DNA of 64,000 bases from a virus, in the IMG/VR virus record IMGVR_UViG_3300042860_004240, positions 17,066 through 81,065 of that record; one strand, given 5' to 3'. Below the pieces are notes generated by a model, which worked only from the letters and a program-made list of their open reading frames with translations, was not told where the DNA came from and ran no database searches. The translations under genes and the position numbers were made by a program. Shown here in pieces: positions 16,882-25,478 of the stretch (position 1 is the stretch's first letter; each line of letters begins with the position of its first letter).

Positions 16882-17508
16882 ATGTCTAATTTTGATGTAA
16901 AAGAATTTTTAAATGGAATTGATCAAGAAGGTTCAGATGAACTTAATCCAATTCCACCAAAGCAGTTTACCACTGAACTCTACAAAAAATGGTTTCGTTC
17001 AAAAACGAGCAGTGGCTTCTTAGCTATTAAGCCTTGGTTTGAAGGAATGAAATTTAAAATTGATATTGGTAAAACTGCTCCAGAAGGCAAGTTAATTAGT
17101 TCTACTAATGTTTATCTTGACGCTTTTGATTTTGCAGCTTATCTAAAGTCAATAGCAAACGGAACTGCAATTACCAATTATCCAGCCAATGAAAGAACTG
17201 GTATTCCTTCTCCTGAAGGATTCTCTTCTTACGGTGGTTCTGAGATTAATGGTAAGCCTGTTAGTAGAATCTTTAAGTCCCACTATTGGCAAAATGGTGA
17301 TTCTTTTGATCCTAACGCTTTTGCTTGGAAGTGTGGCCATTTTGCAGCACGCAAGTCTGAAAGTGGAGCTTTCATACCAGATTTAAAATCACCTATATCT
17401 GTTGATTTTATTAAAGTTACAAGACAAGATATATGTTCTATATCATATCTTTTAGATTTATCTTTAGCAGCTTACGTAGCAAACAACTCAGATTGGTATG
17501 AACAATGA
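16882..17508 (+). CDS. Unknown protein of the ubiquitin-like cassette
   Basis: 208 residues; CAGGAGAAA ribosome site 12 bases after the ATPase. No recognised motif. Mixed alpha/beta composition with a beta-rich, Gly/Ser-rich centre. Stop overlaps the next start (ATGA), so it is co-translated with the helical protein that follows. Confidence 0.65.
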   Translation: MSNFDVKEFLNGIDQEGSDELNPIPPKQFTTELYKKWFRSKTSSGFLAIKPWFEGMKFKIDIGKTAPEGKLISSTNVYLDAFDFAAYLKSIANGTAITNYPANERTGIPSPEGFSSYGGSEINGKPVSRIFKSHYWQNGDSFDPNAFAWKCGHFAARKSESGAFIPDLKSPISVDFIKVTRQDICSISYLLDLSLAAYVANNSDWYEQ

Positions 17509-17924
17509 CCGAATACGAAGAACTAGGCGATGCCTACTCTCTTGACGAAGACTTGCTTAACAAGCACATTCAAGACATTGATTACAAAGACCAAGTAGAA
17601 CAGGTTTTGATGACTTTGGCTTCTACTTTAGAAGGTAGATTGCAAGAGTTTGAAAAGTACTTGGAAAATTTTGAAAAACAAATTGCTACTCTTGTAATTG
17701 GTTTTGGCGAACAAGCTGTTTTTATGGATGCATTGATAGCGCAAATGGCTTTTTCTTCTGAAGAATCTAAGAAGGCATTTCACGATACTATAAACAAGTC
17801 TCGCAAACAAATGCTAGAGATAATGAAAGAAGGAGCTAATGACCTCTTGGGCTCAAGTGATCCAGGAATTTCGTCAGCCATTGAGAGCTTGGCTAGCGAA
17901 CAGCTATCTAACTTTACCGAATAA
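17505..17924 (+). CDS. Helical protein of the cassette
   Basis: 139 residues, acidic N-terminus then long helices (VEQVLMTLASTLEGRLQEFE). Coupled to the preceding gene. Unknown function. Confidence 0.65.
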   Translation: MTEYEELGDAYSLDEDLLNKHIQDIDYKDQVEQVLMTLASTLEGRLQEFEKYLENFEKQIATLVIGFGEQAVFMDALIAQMAFSSEESKKAFHDTINKSRKQMLEIMKEGANDLLGSSDPGISSAIESLASEQLSNFTE

Positions 17925-18129
17925 TGGTATATCGATATTGTTTTTAAATGACAACAGTCATAAAATGATATCTAATAATTTGTATTATATTAATCAAATA
18001 TACCCTTTAGTCCAAAAAGTTAGTCCAGATATATTTTCTTTGTTTTTTATTTCTGATGATTCTTTAATAAACCATTTAAAAAATGATGCTATTTCTTTTA
18101 GCCATTTTGAAAAACAATCTTTAAGTTAG
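17839..18129 (+). CDS. Overlapping small protein, out of frame with previous gene
   Basis: 96 residues starting at ATG 17839 inside the preceding gene, with an excellent GAAGGAG 5 bases upstream. The overlap is 86 bases. The protein is hydrophobic and aromatic (ISILFLND, DIFSLFFISDD). The strong internal ribosome site argues for a true nested start. Confidence 0.6.
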   Translation: MTSWAQVIQEFRQPLRAWLANSYLTLPNNGISILFLNDNSHKMISNNLYYINQIYPLVQKVSPDIFSLFFISDDSLINHLKNDAISFSHFEKQSLS

Positions 18130-18135
18130 GAACAC

Positions 18136-18825
18136 ATGTCTTCTCAAGTTATATTACCTTTAAGTAAATTTAATAAAAAACATATTGACACAATAGTAAA
18201 TCATAATCAACTTGTAAAGATTAATCAATCTACTTTTGATTCTTTAAAGTTAAATGATTTTGATTCTCTTAAGTCAATATATTTATCGCCAAATATACAA
18301 CAAAATAATATTACTGTAGGTTATTATTTCAGCGATGAACTACGTCAATATTTTCAACAAGTTATCACTGATAATACAACTACTAAAAATAACTTACCAG
18401 TTTTATCAACAGATTTAACTAGAACTTACATTTATCCTTTTTCTGCTGATGAATATAAAGCTCAACATCTTGCTGGATATTCTCCATATGAACAAGATTT
18501 TTTATTTAATATCTTTTTGAATAAAGATGATCTTCCTATATTTAATAGGATAATAGACTGTAATTCTTATCTGATAATCATGGCTATTCCTTTAACTGTT
18601 GAAGAACATAAAATATTTTCCTATCAGTGGAAATCTGTTTATTCTATTAATGCAATACTCCCTAATCTTGCGACTATTGAAAAAGTTTATAAGTCTTATA
18701 TAAAAGAATTAGATTATTATTATGGACAAAATGAACAACTTTTAGAAGAAAACAACAATTTGAAACAACAACTTAACTTTTTAACTGAAGAGCTTATTAA
18801 GAGCAATAAAGTTACTTGGAATTAA
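18136..18825 (+). CDS. Hypothetical protein with C-terminal coiled coil
   Basis: 229 residues; starts 6 bases after the preceding stop with AGGAAC upstream. C-terminal heptads (EQLLEENNNLKQQLNFLTEEL). Unknown; membership in the conjugation cassette is inferred from position. Confidence 0.65.
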   Translation: MSSQVILPLSKFNKKHIDTIVNHNQLVKINQSTFDSLKLNDFDSLKSIYLSPNIQQNNITVGYYFSDELRQYFQQVITDNTTTKNNLPVLSTDLTRTYIYPFSADEYKAQHLAGYSPYEQDFLFNIFLNKDDLPIFNRIIDCNSYLIIMAIPLTVEEHKIFSYQWKSVYSINAILPNLATIEKVYKSYIKELDYYYGQNEQLLEENNNLKQQLNFLTEELIKSNKVTWN

Positions 18826-18852
18826 AAATTACAACTATTTAAGGACTATTAT

Positions 18853-19764
18853 ATGGATAACAAAATTTCTCTTGATGATTCAACTCAATTTATTCAAAGA
18901 GACCGGGTTTTTAACATTTGCGATTACAAACAAGCAAATAAAAAGAATGGTTCTAATATAGATATCCCTTCTGGGTATTCTTATATTTATTATCATTCCC
19001 GTGAAAGCGAAGCTATTGATGTCTTTTATAATAATGAAAATTTGAATCAGGATTATTCTTATCAAATTTCTTCAATAAAAGAAGATAATTTTTCTACAAT
19101 CATGAAAGATATCGTCCAGCATTACGAAAAGGCATCCCCTAATTCTTTAACTGCTGAGCAAAAGCAGCGGATTCCTTTTACTTTAAGCGTTTTGAATTTC
19201 TTGTATAATGAATACACTAATCAGTATGTTTACATTATAGACACTAATTTAATAGCTAGTTTTTCTAAAAAAGTTGCTGTTTATTCTGTTTGTAAGTCTT
19301 TTAGCAATCCTCAAAATAAGCAATATTCTGATACTTATCAATACGCTAACGACACCTACGCTAACAATTGTTCTAATAAAAATGTTGTTAAATTGAGCGT
19401 TACTGCTGTCGTTCCTTGCGTTTTTGCTAACCAAACACAATGTAATTTTTACGAAAAAAATCTTACAGTATTAAAAACTGAATTAATAATTGACAAAATA
19501 AACCAAACAGATTCTATATTGTACACTCTTCAAAAAGAGTACTTTTCAGATAGATCTTTAGTTTATACTATAAAATCAGAACACTCTACTGCTTTGGTGT
19601 TTACCCACGATTCTGTATCAACATCAGATTTTGAGCTGTACGATCAAGAAGCAATAATTGTATTTGATAATTTTATATCAGAAACTGCAAATGCTATTCT
19701 TGAATCTTCTCATCTTGCTAATGCTACCGAAACAAAAAATAGCTATTTGATGAGCTTAATTTAA
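18853..19764 (+). CDS. Hypothetical protein of the cassette
   Basis: 303 residues, mixed alpha/beta, AAGGA ribosome site. Two in-frame CGG codons (18904, 19168) are read as Arg. No recognised motif. Lies directly before the paired E2-like genes. Confidence 0.65.
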   Translation: MDNKISLDDSTQFIQRDRVFNICDYKQANKKNGSNIDIPSGYSYIYYHSRESEAIDVFYNNENLNQDYSYQISSIKEDNFSTIMKDIVQHYEKASPNSLTAEQKQRIPFTLSVLNFLYNEYTNQYVYIIDTNLIASFSKKVAVYSVCKSFSNPQNKQYSDTYQYANDTYANNCSNKNVVKLSVTAVVPCVFANQTQCNFYEKNLTVLKTELIIDKINQTDSILYTLQKEYFSDRSLVYTIKSEHSTALVFTHDSVSTSDFELYDQEAIIVFDNFISETANAILESSHLANATETKNSYLMSLI

Positions 19765-19778
19765 GGAGCTTTATTAAA

Positions 19779-21005
19779 ATGAACAATAAGATTTATCCAA
19801 AAATTCCAGTTAACTTTTATCCTGAAAAAGAAACTAACGAAGAAAACCCTGCTTATGTGAATTCTACTTTGTTGATTAAAAACAAAGAAGTTCATTTACT
19901 AAAAGTTCTTAGCTTTTACAGTAAATCTTCTGACCAACCTCTTGAATTTGAATATGCTAAGTACGCGCTTGCTGATTTCTTTGAAACTGTTCAACAATCT
20001 GAATCTATACAAAAGTCATTAAATAACAATGACCGGTCAGTTCTAAAGAAAATATTTCCAACAGCTACCAGATTTATTACAGAAGATGGTTCTGTTCTTA
20101 TAGAGCGTCCTCCTTTTCGCCACACTATAGATTTTACACCTGTAAAAGCTTCTAAAGTTAACAGAAAATCATCTAAAAAGATTGAGCCTATTACTGTTTG
20201 GGTTCCTTGGACTGTTTATAAAATGAACATTAATAAACAAGGCCATTTTAATATAACAATTCATTTTAATGATTCTTCTATATCTTCATTAAATGATCAT
20301 ATCTTTCCTTCTCTTTTCCCAAATGTTTTTAGCGGTGGACTAATATGTTTTGGAAGTGAGTCTTCATACAATAGTGAGTTTGTTCAAAACGCTATTAAAG
20401 ACGACACTTATTCTTACAAAGAATTATTTAATTATTTAATTTCCAATTATTACAATGGTGGCTGGAATACTGACATATTGCCAAGTAGTTCTGACATTCC
20501 TATGTTTATGATGTTTCAATCTTATGACCGCATTAAAGCCTTGAATGATCCTAAAGCTTTAGAAATATATTCTAACGCTATGGCAAAGTGTACCCCAGTC
20601 AAGCACAAAGATAGCTATATTGCAATGTATCTTAACGCTTTAAATATATGGTCTGTTTACTCATTAGAAGATCTTCTTTATTTATACAAGCATTGTGTTG
20701 ATGCTCACTCTTTGCGACAAATGGTTTCTTTATCTTCTTTAGTCACTGTCGATATTAACCCACGTGCTTTCCGTTACAACTCAACCGACCTAGACGAGCA
20801 TTTGCGCAAAATGATGGTAAAGCCCAACTACCATGCTTACAAACAAGGCGTTACAATTTTGCGTTATGACAGAGACCCAATAACTGGTGAACAGTATCCT
20901 TCTTGTGGCAATATACTTCAAGAAAATATGTATAAAATGTTAGATAATATAATCACGCATGAAGATTCTAAAAAATCATCTGCTACTTTTGAGGAAAAAT
21001 TATGA
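19779..21005 (+). CDS. Putative E2-like protein 1 (Prok-E2_D / PRTRC-B-like)
   Basis: 408 residues. The segment VPWTVYKMNI ... FPNVFSGGLICFGS ... NYYNGGWNTDI matches the pattern of PRTRC protein B / Prok-E2_D: a PW strand, then PN-V...G-x-x-C with Cys190 as the candidate conjugation Cys, then a Trp-containing helix. It would carry the activated ubiquitin-like protein as a thioester. The downstream neighbour has the same layout, so the pair probably arose by duplication. The stop overlaps the next ATG. Confidence 0.68.
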   Translation: MNNKIYPKIPVNFYPEKETNEENPAYVNSTLLIKNKEVHLLKVLSFYSKSSDQPLEFEYAKYALADFFETVQQSESIQKSLNNNDRSVLKKIFPTATRFITEDGSVLIERPPFRHTIDFTPVKASKVNRKSSKKIEPITVWVPWTVYKMNINKQGHFNITIHFNDSSISSLNDHIFPSLFPNVFSGGLICFGSESSYNSEFVQNAIKDDTYSYKELFNYLISNYYNGGWNTDILPSSSDIPMFMMFQSYDRIKALNDPKALEIYSNAMAKCTPVKHKDSYIAMYLNALNIWSVYSLEDLLYLYKHCVDAHSLRQMVSLSSLVTVDINPRAFRYNSTDLDEHLRKMMVKPNYHAYKQGVTILRYDRDPITGEQYPSCGNILQENMYKMLDNIITHEDSKKSSATFEEKL

Positions 21006-22261
21006 CAAACAGTGCTTTTGAAATTATGGCAACTTGCTTTTCTGGTAATAGTTATTTTGAATATAATCAAGAACAACGAAACCAAATTTTTAATACTTTT
21101 GTAGGAAACATGGGTCGTTCTAATTCTTTGGATTGCATTAGCTTTGCTCAGAATTCTATTTACGGACACGCTCAAACTGAAACATTATATTTTGAATCTA
21201 GCGAAAACAAAAAGATAATAAATAGTATTATTGGAGTTGAATCATACAACTCTAGTGGCCTTATCCCTCCTGGTTTAGTTTCTTTGGGAAAAAATATTGT
21301 AATCTTTGAGAATCCTCCAACTAGTAAATTGATTAGCCACCATCCAACTGACCGTGATTCTATAAGCGATGATGATGAACCTGACAGCTACTATATCCCT
21401 GTGCCTTGGCAAGTATATGTTTGTGTATTTAATAACGAATATAATTTATTAGATACTTATATGTTTTATACCCGCGATGCCATTTCTAAAACAGGTTTTG
21501 ATCAACAAGTTTATGCTCCTGTTCTTCCTAACTTCTTTGGCAATGGTCAATTGTGTAGGCCTTTCTATCCTACCCTTGATGATGTCGATAGGTATTCAAA
21601 AGATATTTCTGGGGTAATAGCTTCGGCATATGACTCTATTTGGAATAGCGGTTGGAACTTAGATTTATACGAAACTTTAAACGAATACTTTATTCTATTT
21701 AAAGACACTCGTTTAATAAATACTGATACTGGAATTACAGATTCTTTTAAAAGAAATTTAAATCCTATTCTTAAAAATTCTTTAGAACTTTTTGAATCTG
21801 AACAACAGCAATCTGTTTATGTAGATATCCATCAACAAACAAAAACTTTATTTGCAACTCGAGCTAGAAATAACCTTTTGGATACTTATTGCTCTGTAGT
21901 TAAAGACCTTACGCTTAATCAAATTTGTTTAGCTCCTTTTCCATCTCCTTCTTTTGAAAGATATGCAGACAGTGATTCTTTAGACCGTGATGAGTTGCAC
22001 GAAGAATACATGAATTCTTGCGATGAAGACGAGTATTCAGACCAAGGTTGGGAAGAGTATTATTACGAACACAGAAATGCTATGCGTTTTTCTAATAAGC
22101 CTTTTGAAGCAGTGCTCAATAAACTTTTGAGTAATCTTGATGGGATACTAGGTAGGCAACGAATAGACAATATGCAGACTATGGTTAAAGAAATTAACAA
22201 TCAAGATATGCATCGTGTAGAAAATGTTCCTGTATCTCAAGTTTCTCAAGATCCTTTTTAA
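21002..22261 (+). CDS. Putative E2-like protein 2, paralogue of upstream gene
   Basis: 419 residues. VPWQVYVCVF ... LPNFFGNGQLCRPF ... IWNSGWNLDLYE repeats the arrangement of the previous protein, with Cys185 as candidate active-site residue. ATGA overlap implies translation in a fixed ratio, which suggests a heterodimer or division of labour. The C-terminus is acidic and longer. E2 function is inferred from motif pattern and cassette context. Confidence 0.65.
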   Translation: MTNSAFEIMATCFSGNSYFEYNQEQRNQIFNTFVGNMGRSNSLDCISFAQNSIYGHAQTETLYFESSENKKIINSIIGVESYNSSGLIPPGLVSLGKNIVIFENPPTSKLISHHPTDRDSISDDDEPDSYYIPVPWQVYVCVFNNEYNLLDTYMFYTRDAISKTGFDQQVYAPVLPNFFGNGQLCRPFYPTLDDVDRYSKDISGVIASAYDSIWNSGWNLDLYETLNEYFILFKDTRLINTDTGITDSFKRNLNPILKNSLELFESEQQQSVYVDIHQQTKTLFATRARNNLLDTYCSVVKDLTLNQICLAPFPSPSFERYADSDSLDRDELHEEYMNSCDEDEYSDQGWEEYYYEHRNAMRFSNKPFEAVLNKLLSNLDGILGRQRIDNMQTMVKEINNQDMHRVENVPVSQVSQDPF

Positions 22262-22263
22262 AC

Positions 22264-22292
22264 TTGATTTTACTATCTTTTTATGATACTAT
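22264..22292 (+). promoter_or_regulatory. Promoter for the MerR-like gene
   Basis: TTGATT, 17-base spacer, TACTAT with an upstream TGA (extended -10). About 30 bases to the next ATG. Separates the conjugation cassette from the following genes. Confidence 0.55.
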
Positions 22293-22327
22293 ATATACTT
22301 AGATAAAGTTATCAAAAGGTACTTAAA

Positions 22328-22636
22328 ATGGCAAAGTTTAATAAAATTAATAAACACCCTTCTTTTTCAAGGTTAGACGTATCTAATATTTTAAATGTTT
22401 CTACTTTAACAATTGCTAACAGGGAAAAAAATAAAAAATACCCTCCATCTAAAAGAGATTTAAATAATTATAGAATTTACTCTTTGAATGATGTTTTCAA
22501 TTTACAGCTGATAACATATAATCACATAGATCCAAAACCAATAATATCAATTCTTTACGATAAAGGATATAAAGATCCTAAGATTGTATCTGAAATGATA
22601 GACCAAGTCTTATCGAGAAGGAATTCTAATGCCTGA
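22328..22636 (+). CDS. MerR-like DNA-binding regulator
   Basis: 102 residues. VSNILNVSTLTIANREKNKK then YPPSKRDLNNYRIYSLNDV fit the winged-helix MerR pattern (helix-turn-helix, then R..N.YRIYS..DV). No effector domain, so it may act as a simple repressor or excisionase-like factor. Directly preceded by its own promoter, so autoregulation is possible. Confidence 0.75.
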   Translation: MAKFNKINKHPSFSRLDVSNILNVSTLTIANREKNKKYPPSKRDLNNYRIYSLNDVFNLQLITYNHIDPKPIISILYDKGYKDPKIVSEMIDQVLSRRNSNA

Positions 22637-22877
22637 CCAAAACAATCAATATGATGACAGCAACTATGCTGATCTAGTAGACCCAATAAATGAATACGTT
22701 CATACGGATTCAGTTACTGATTTAAAGTCAGGTATCTTTAATTTGTTTAATAATTTATTTCAAACCTTATCTGTTACTAACGGTCCAGTAAAAGCTTTAG
22801 AAATATCTTTGCGATACCTTCAAGATATAATAGATCATTTTCAAACCGTTTTAACGGAAAATGATAATAATAAATAA
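22629..22877 (+). CDS. Small acidic hypothetical protein
   Basis: 82 residues, overlapping the regulator gene by 8 bases. Acidic N-terminus and a helical C-terminus. Could be a partner of the regulator. Confidence 0.6.
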   Translation: MPDQNNQYDDSNYADLVDPINEYVHTDSVTDLKSGIFNLFNNLFQTLSVTNGPVKALEISLRYLQDIIDHFQTVLTENDNNK

Positions 22878-22908
22878 TAACATACCAAACTAACAGGAGA
22901 CAAATAAA

Positions 22909-23325
22909 ATGATAGATCCAAGAAACGTAGTTTCAATCACAGCTGGTGTCGTAGCTGACCCAGAACTAATCAACGATAAAATAGCAAAGCTTCGCGTAGC
23001 AATAGATTATGCTGGCTCAGAAAAAGGTGCTAGCGCTAGCTCTGGCTATTTTGACATAGTTTACTACCTCAAAGATGGAGACAACTTTAGTTCAAAGAAT
23101 GCTAAGTTTGTTCACACTCAAATAGTAGACAAGAAGATGAAGAAAGGTTCGCAGATCCAGCTTATTGGCCGTTTGGTCCAAGAACGTTGGCAGCAAGAAG
23201 ATGTCAATCGTTCACGCGTTGTCATCGTTGCAGAATCAGTATCTTATGTAGGTTCAGCTGCCCCTAAAACAGCAGAAAAATCAGATTCTTCTGCAGAATC
23301 AAAGTTCATCCCTGATTCGTTTTAA
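22909..23325 (+). CDS. ssb: Single-stranded DNA-binding protein (OB-fold)
   Basis: 138 residues. SSB-like layout: N-terminal strand VVSITAGVVADPEL, central strand GYFDIVYYL, then KKGSQIQLIGRLVQERW as in the SSB OB fold, and a flexible tail ending FIPDSF, similar to the acidic-Phe tip that recruits partners. Strong AGGAGA site. Expected role: protecting single-stranded DNA during replication and repair. Confidence 0.8.
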   Translation: MIDPRNVVSITAGVVADPELINDKIAKLRVAIDYAGSEKGASASSGYFDIVYYLKDGDNFSSKNAKFVHTQIVDKKMKKGSQIQLIGRLVQERWQQEDVNRSRVVIVAESVSYVGSAAPKTAEKSDSSAESKFIPDSF

Positions 23326-23355
23326 CGAACTCTATAGTGTAAACTAAGCACTATT

Positions 23356-24099
23356 ATGAACGTTGAAGATTATTCCGAACAAGAAATAACGGATTTAATC
23401 GCATCTGCTTTATCACTTGACGGGAGTAATAAACTATTCCCGTCAAGTGGAATGCATTTGGGGTTTGCTGAAAGTTCTTTGTTTGAACTTTTGGCTAACA
23501 AGCTAGAGAACAAGTTTGCTCACTCTGAGTTAAATTCTTTTTTGCAAGAGCTACGAGATGATTTGCTTTCTAACAAAGTTCCTTATGATATTAAGAATTT
23601 ACATACTCAAGTAATTAATTGCAGAAAATGTAAAAACTTTACCCCTAATCCAGTTCTTCCTATGTGGAACAATCAAAATCCAGATATAGTATTTGTATTA
23701 GATTACCCTATCTACAACAAAGAAGTTGCCGAGTTCTTTTTAGATACTTTAAAGTCTTCTAATTTTTCTTCGGAAAAGATTTGCTTAACCTATGTTAATA
23801 GGTGTTCTTATCCTAAAAGAAAATTTGAGAGTCAAGAAATATTTAATTGCTCACCGTATTTACATACTGAAATTCAATTGCTAAATCCAAAAGCTATAGT
23901 TTGCCTTGGGTCAGTTGCTGCTTCAGCTGTATTTGGTTTAGAAGTTACAATTAAAGATTATAGATCAAAACCTAATTGGCTTGGTTCTTGGCCAATTTTT
24001 GTTACCTATTCACCACTGCATATATCAAAATCAAGCTCTCATTTAGAAGACAGCTTTGCATCTGATATGATGTATGTTCATGATTATATTTATAAATAG
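23356..24099 (+). CDS. Uracil-DNA glycosylase-like protein (family 4/5-like, Fe-S)
   Basis: 247 residues. CRKCKNF, NRCSYPKR, then CSPYLHTEIQLLNPKAIVCLG match the Fe-S UDG superfamily (four Cys and the LxPKxIVxLG strand). The usual catalytic GEAPG loop is replaced by FVLDYPI, so activity on uracil is uncertain. Next to the SSB gene, which suits a DNA role. A 12-bp perfect inverted repeat lies in the 5' coding part, and Met at 23452 would place it in the leader instead; ATG 23356 has no ribosome site but lies ~17 bases after a TATAGT box. Confidence 0.7.
   Translation: MNVEDYSEQEITDLIASALSLDGSNKLFPSSGMHLGFAESSLFELLANKLENKFAHSELNSFLQELRDDLLSNKVPYDIKNLHTQVINCRKCKNFTPNPVLPMWNNQNPDIVFVLDYPIYNKEVAEFFLDTLKSSNFSSEKICLTYVNRCSYPKRKFESQEIFNCSPYLHTEIQLLNPKAIVCLGSVAASAVFGLEVTIKDYRSKPNWLGSWPIFVTYSPLHISKSSSHLEDSFASDMMYVHDYIYK
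23414..23449 (+). repeat. 12-bp perfect inverted repeat at the start of the UDG-like gene
   Basis: CACTTGACGGGA and TCCCGTCAAGTG around a 12-base loop. Stable RNA hairpin or dyad-symmetric protein-binding site. It ends 2 bases before an in-frame ATG at 23452. Confidence 0.7.
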
Positions 24100-24110
24100 A
24101 AAAGGACATT

Positions 24111-24500
24111 ATGTCTAACGAAAACTACATTCAACAAATTAATGAAAATGATCCTAACTTTGAAGCTTTTAAGCAGATTGTTTTAAAAGACGTTAGAAAT
24201 GAATCTTCCGAAGAGGAAAAACAGTATCTATCAGAAAACTTAGACATTTGGTTATACTTTTTGCAAATCACAAAAAAAGATGTTGAATTTCAACTTGCTT
24301 CTCAAAAAGCAAAAGATAAGATTTCTTTTAAAGAAATTAAATTACACAATCCTGAAGAGTCTGTTATAATAGGACTCATGCAAAAACAAGATAAGTGGAG
24401 AATGGGTGCTTTAAGATTCCTCACTGCTATAGAAAAAAAGATGCTGTTTGTAAAAATGCAGCTCAAGAATATACAACTTTTTGAAAGTGGAGCTGAATAA
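24111..24500 (+). CDS. Hypothetical helical protein
   Basis: 129 residues, charged helices. AAAGGACATT before the ATG. Unknown. Confidence 0.6.
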   Translation: MSNENYIQQINENDPNFEAFKQIVLKDVRNESSEEEKQYLSENLDIWLYFLQITKKDVEFQLASQKAKDKISFKEIKLHNPEESVIIGLMQKQDKWRMGALRFLTAIEKKMLFVKMQLKNIQLFESGAE

Positions 24501-24505
24501 AGCAA

Positions 24506-25000
24506 ATGTTTGGGTGTACTTCTAAATCAATAACTGCTTTAAAAACTGAATGGAACGAAGAAAAATCTTATTCTTTTTTAAACTTTTTTATCACTTATCA
24601 AAACTGGTGCACTTACTCTACTAAAAAACTTTCTCATTCTGAAGTTCTTGTTCTATCTGACTTGTTTTGTTTGTCTCATGGTAAGGTAGCCCCAAAACAA
24701 GATTCTGAACTTTCTTTTTGGTCAGTTCATCCTATGAATATATTTAGATTTAAACTGTTAGATAACTTAGATTTTTCTGTTCTAAATTATCCAGACCCAG
24801 CTTATGACAAGCCCGGCTATATTGTAGAAGGCTGTTATTGGGTTAATGGTTTTATGTATCAAGTTTTAGAAGAAGACTCTAAAAACATCCTAGAATTAAA
24901 TTTACTAATTGACAAACCGACTCAACAGATATATGATTACCCTAATACCTTTATTTTAATCAACGATTTAATCAACGAATATATTACACTGCCTTCGTAG
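24506..25000 (+). CDS. Hypothetical protein ending inside tRNA-Arg
   Basis: 164 residues, aromatic-rich. Its last bases and TAG stop lie within the first ten bases of tRNA-Arg, so tRNA processing would cut the mRNA at its stop. Unknown function. Confidence 0.6.
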   Translation: MFGCTSKSITALKTEWNEEKSYSFLNFFITYQNWCTYSTKKLSHSEVLVLSDLFCLSHGKVAPKQDSELSFWSVHPMNIFRFKLLDNLDFSVLNYPDPAYDKPGYIVEGCYWVNGFMYQVLEEDSKNILELNLLIDKPTQQIYDYPNTFILINDLINEYITLPS

Positions 25001-25064
25001 CTCAGTTGGATAGAGCAACGGACTTCTAATCCGCAGGTCGTATGTTCGAATCATACCGAAGGCG
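24991..25064 (+). tRNA. tRNA-Arg (UCU)
   Basis: GCCTTCG-TA-GCTCAGTTGGATAGAGC-A-ACGGA-CTTCTAA-TCCGC, T arm GTATG-TTCGAAT-CATAC, acceptor CGAAGGC, discriminator G, no encoded CCA. Anticodon TCT reads AGA, the favoured Arg codon in these genes. Confidence 0.93.
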
Positions 25065-25066
25065 CT

Positions 25067-25231
25067 ATGAACATAGAAAACATAGAAAATCCAGAAGAAA
25101 TTCCAGAAACACCAGAACAAACATTTACAGAACGCCTAGAAGAATCTCTAGACTTTGTAGTAAATATGATGAATTCTGGGCAGCTAAATCCCGAAGATGT
25201 TTACCCTCCCGGTAGATACTCTGGGGATTAA
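25067..25231 (+). CDS. Small acidic protein
   Basis: 54 residues starting 2 bases after tRNA-Arg. Pro/Glu-rich, ends in PPGRYSGD. No ribosome site is visible because the tRNA occupies the leader, so translation may depend on uncleaved transcript. Confidence 0.5.
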   Translation: MNIENIENPEEIPETPEQTFTERLEESLDFVVNMMNSGQLNPEDVYPPGRYSGD

Positions 25232-25257
25232 TTGCTAGATTTTATTTTAACAAGTTT

Positions 25258-25318
25258 GTCACAAGGGACCAGGTCTTTTTCGGGACTCCTTTCAACTGGT
25301 CTCTTGTGACATTTTTTT
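25258..25318 (+). terminator. Strong rho-independent terminator
   Basis: GTCACAAGGGACCAG and CTGGTCTCTTGTGAC pair over 15 positions (one wobble) around an inner GTC...GAC stem, followed by a run of seven T. Ends the operon that includes tRNA-Arg. Confidence 0.88.
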
Positions 25319-25331
25319 ATAGAAAGATATT

Positions 25332-25478
25332 ATGGAAAACTCAATAGATCATTTTATATTAATCTTTCTATCGTGCTATATTTTGCTGATAGACAAAACG
25401 CCAGTTGCTTACGCAATTGGTTTGCTCGCATTACGTAGCACTTACATATTGTATCAAGACAGAAAGAAGCAGAAGTGA
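25332..25478 (+). CDS. Small TM protein
   Basis: 48 residues with two hydrophobic stretches (HFILIFLSCYILLI, AYAIGLLALRS) and a basic tail. AGAAAG upstream. Its stop overlaps the GTG start of the next gene. Confidence 0.5.
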   Translation: MENSIDHFILIFLSCYILLIDKTPVAYAIGLLALRSTYILYQDRKKQK

